Below, piece by piece: positions 63,964 to 64,000 of a DNA stretch of 64,000 bases. Each line of letters starts with the position of its first letter. The stretch's first letter is position 1. Source of the stretch: Pseudoips prasinana (lineage: Eukaryota > Arthropoda > Insecta > Lepidoptera > Nolidae); NCBI GenBank assembly GCA_951640165.1, contig OX621250.1, forward strand, positions 17,571,501 through 17,635,500. Reading direction: 5' to 3'. The position numbers were made by a program, and so were the translations under genes. A model generated the notes under the pieces. It saw nothing but the letters and a program-made list of their open reading frames with translations, had not been told where the DNA came from and searched no databases.

Positions 63964-64000
63964 ACTAGCTCTGCCCTGTGGTTTCATCCGCGTTAAACTT
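63964..64000 (+). repeat. AGCTGTGCCCCGCGG tail repeat, cut by window end
   Basis: AACTAGCTCTGCCCTGTGGT and TTCATCCGCGTTAAACTT. Confidence 0.7.

Noticed and set aside
1..64000. Endogenous virus or LTR retrotransposon
   Set aside because: No gag/protease/integrase motifs, LTR pairs or viral gene signatures were recognised; all reverse transcriptase pieces fit non-LTR elements.

Overview
The window looks like nuclear DNA of a ditrysian moth or butterfly. The base composition is AT-rich, there are no operon-like gene blocks, and the sequence is packed with dispersed repeats that I recognise from lepidopteran genomes. These include tails reading AGCTGTGCCCCGCGG, the CCGGCCAAGTGCGAGTCGG repeat, the CTGCCTAGCC repeat, the ATCAGCCGAAAGACG repeat, the AAGGCCGGCAACGCA repeat and several tRNA-headed SINE families. 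I could not identify a single convincing host protein-coding gene, rRNA or functional tRNA in 64 kb. Almost everything that can be named is a mobile element or a relic of one.

Layout. 0.4-2.7 kb: decayed RTE-type non-LTR retrotransposon (endonuclease plus reverse transcriptase, cut off just before the catalytic YxDD). 4-8.6 kb: short repeats, a LINE tail and a 194-bp foldback element. 8.6-11 kb: an apparently complete mariner (1282 bp, intact transposase, matched inverted ends, TA duplications) inside an older LINE tail, next to a third LINE copy. 11-26 kb: SINEs, a GGGGCTCT-ended MITE and a large inverted pair at 20.3-21.0 kb. 26.3-28.9 kb: a LINE interrupted by a younger LINE and by a 378-bp foldback with 8-bp target duplications. 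30-39 kb: SINEs, an inverted SINE pair and a diverged ~735-bp tandem duplication. 39.9-42.2 kb: a foldback split by a LINE, then a broken Tc1/IS630-type transposase. 42-57 kb: SINEs and short tails. 57.2-59.1 kb: a SINE split by two retrotransposon insertions, each with target-site duplications. 59-64 kb: palindromes, a 120-bp tandem repeat and more SINE pieces.

The best-supported small discovery is a 96-137 bp MITE family with TA duplications and CAGACGCCAGC termini, present five times between 25.5 and 55.8 kb. One copy splits a SINE at an inferable empty site. The nested insertions give a relative order of events at several places. The only element whose sequence suggests possible recent or current activity is the mariner at 8877-10158. 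All family names are assigned by eye from motifs and memory of repeat consensus sequences; no database search was run.
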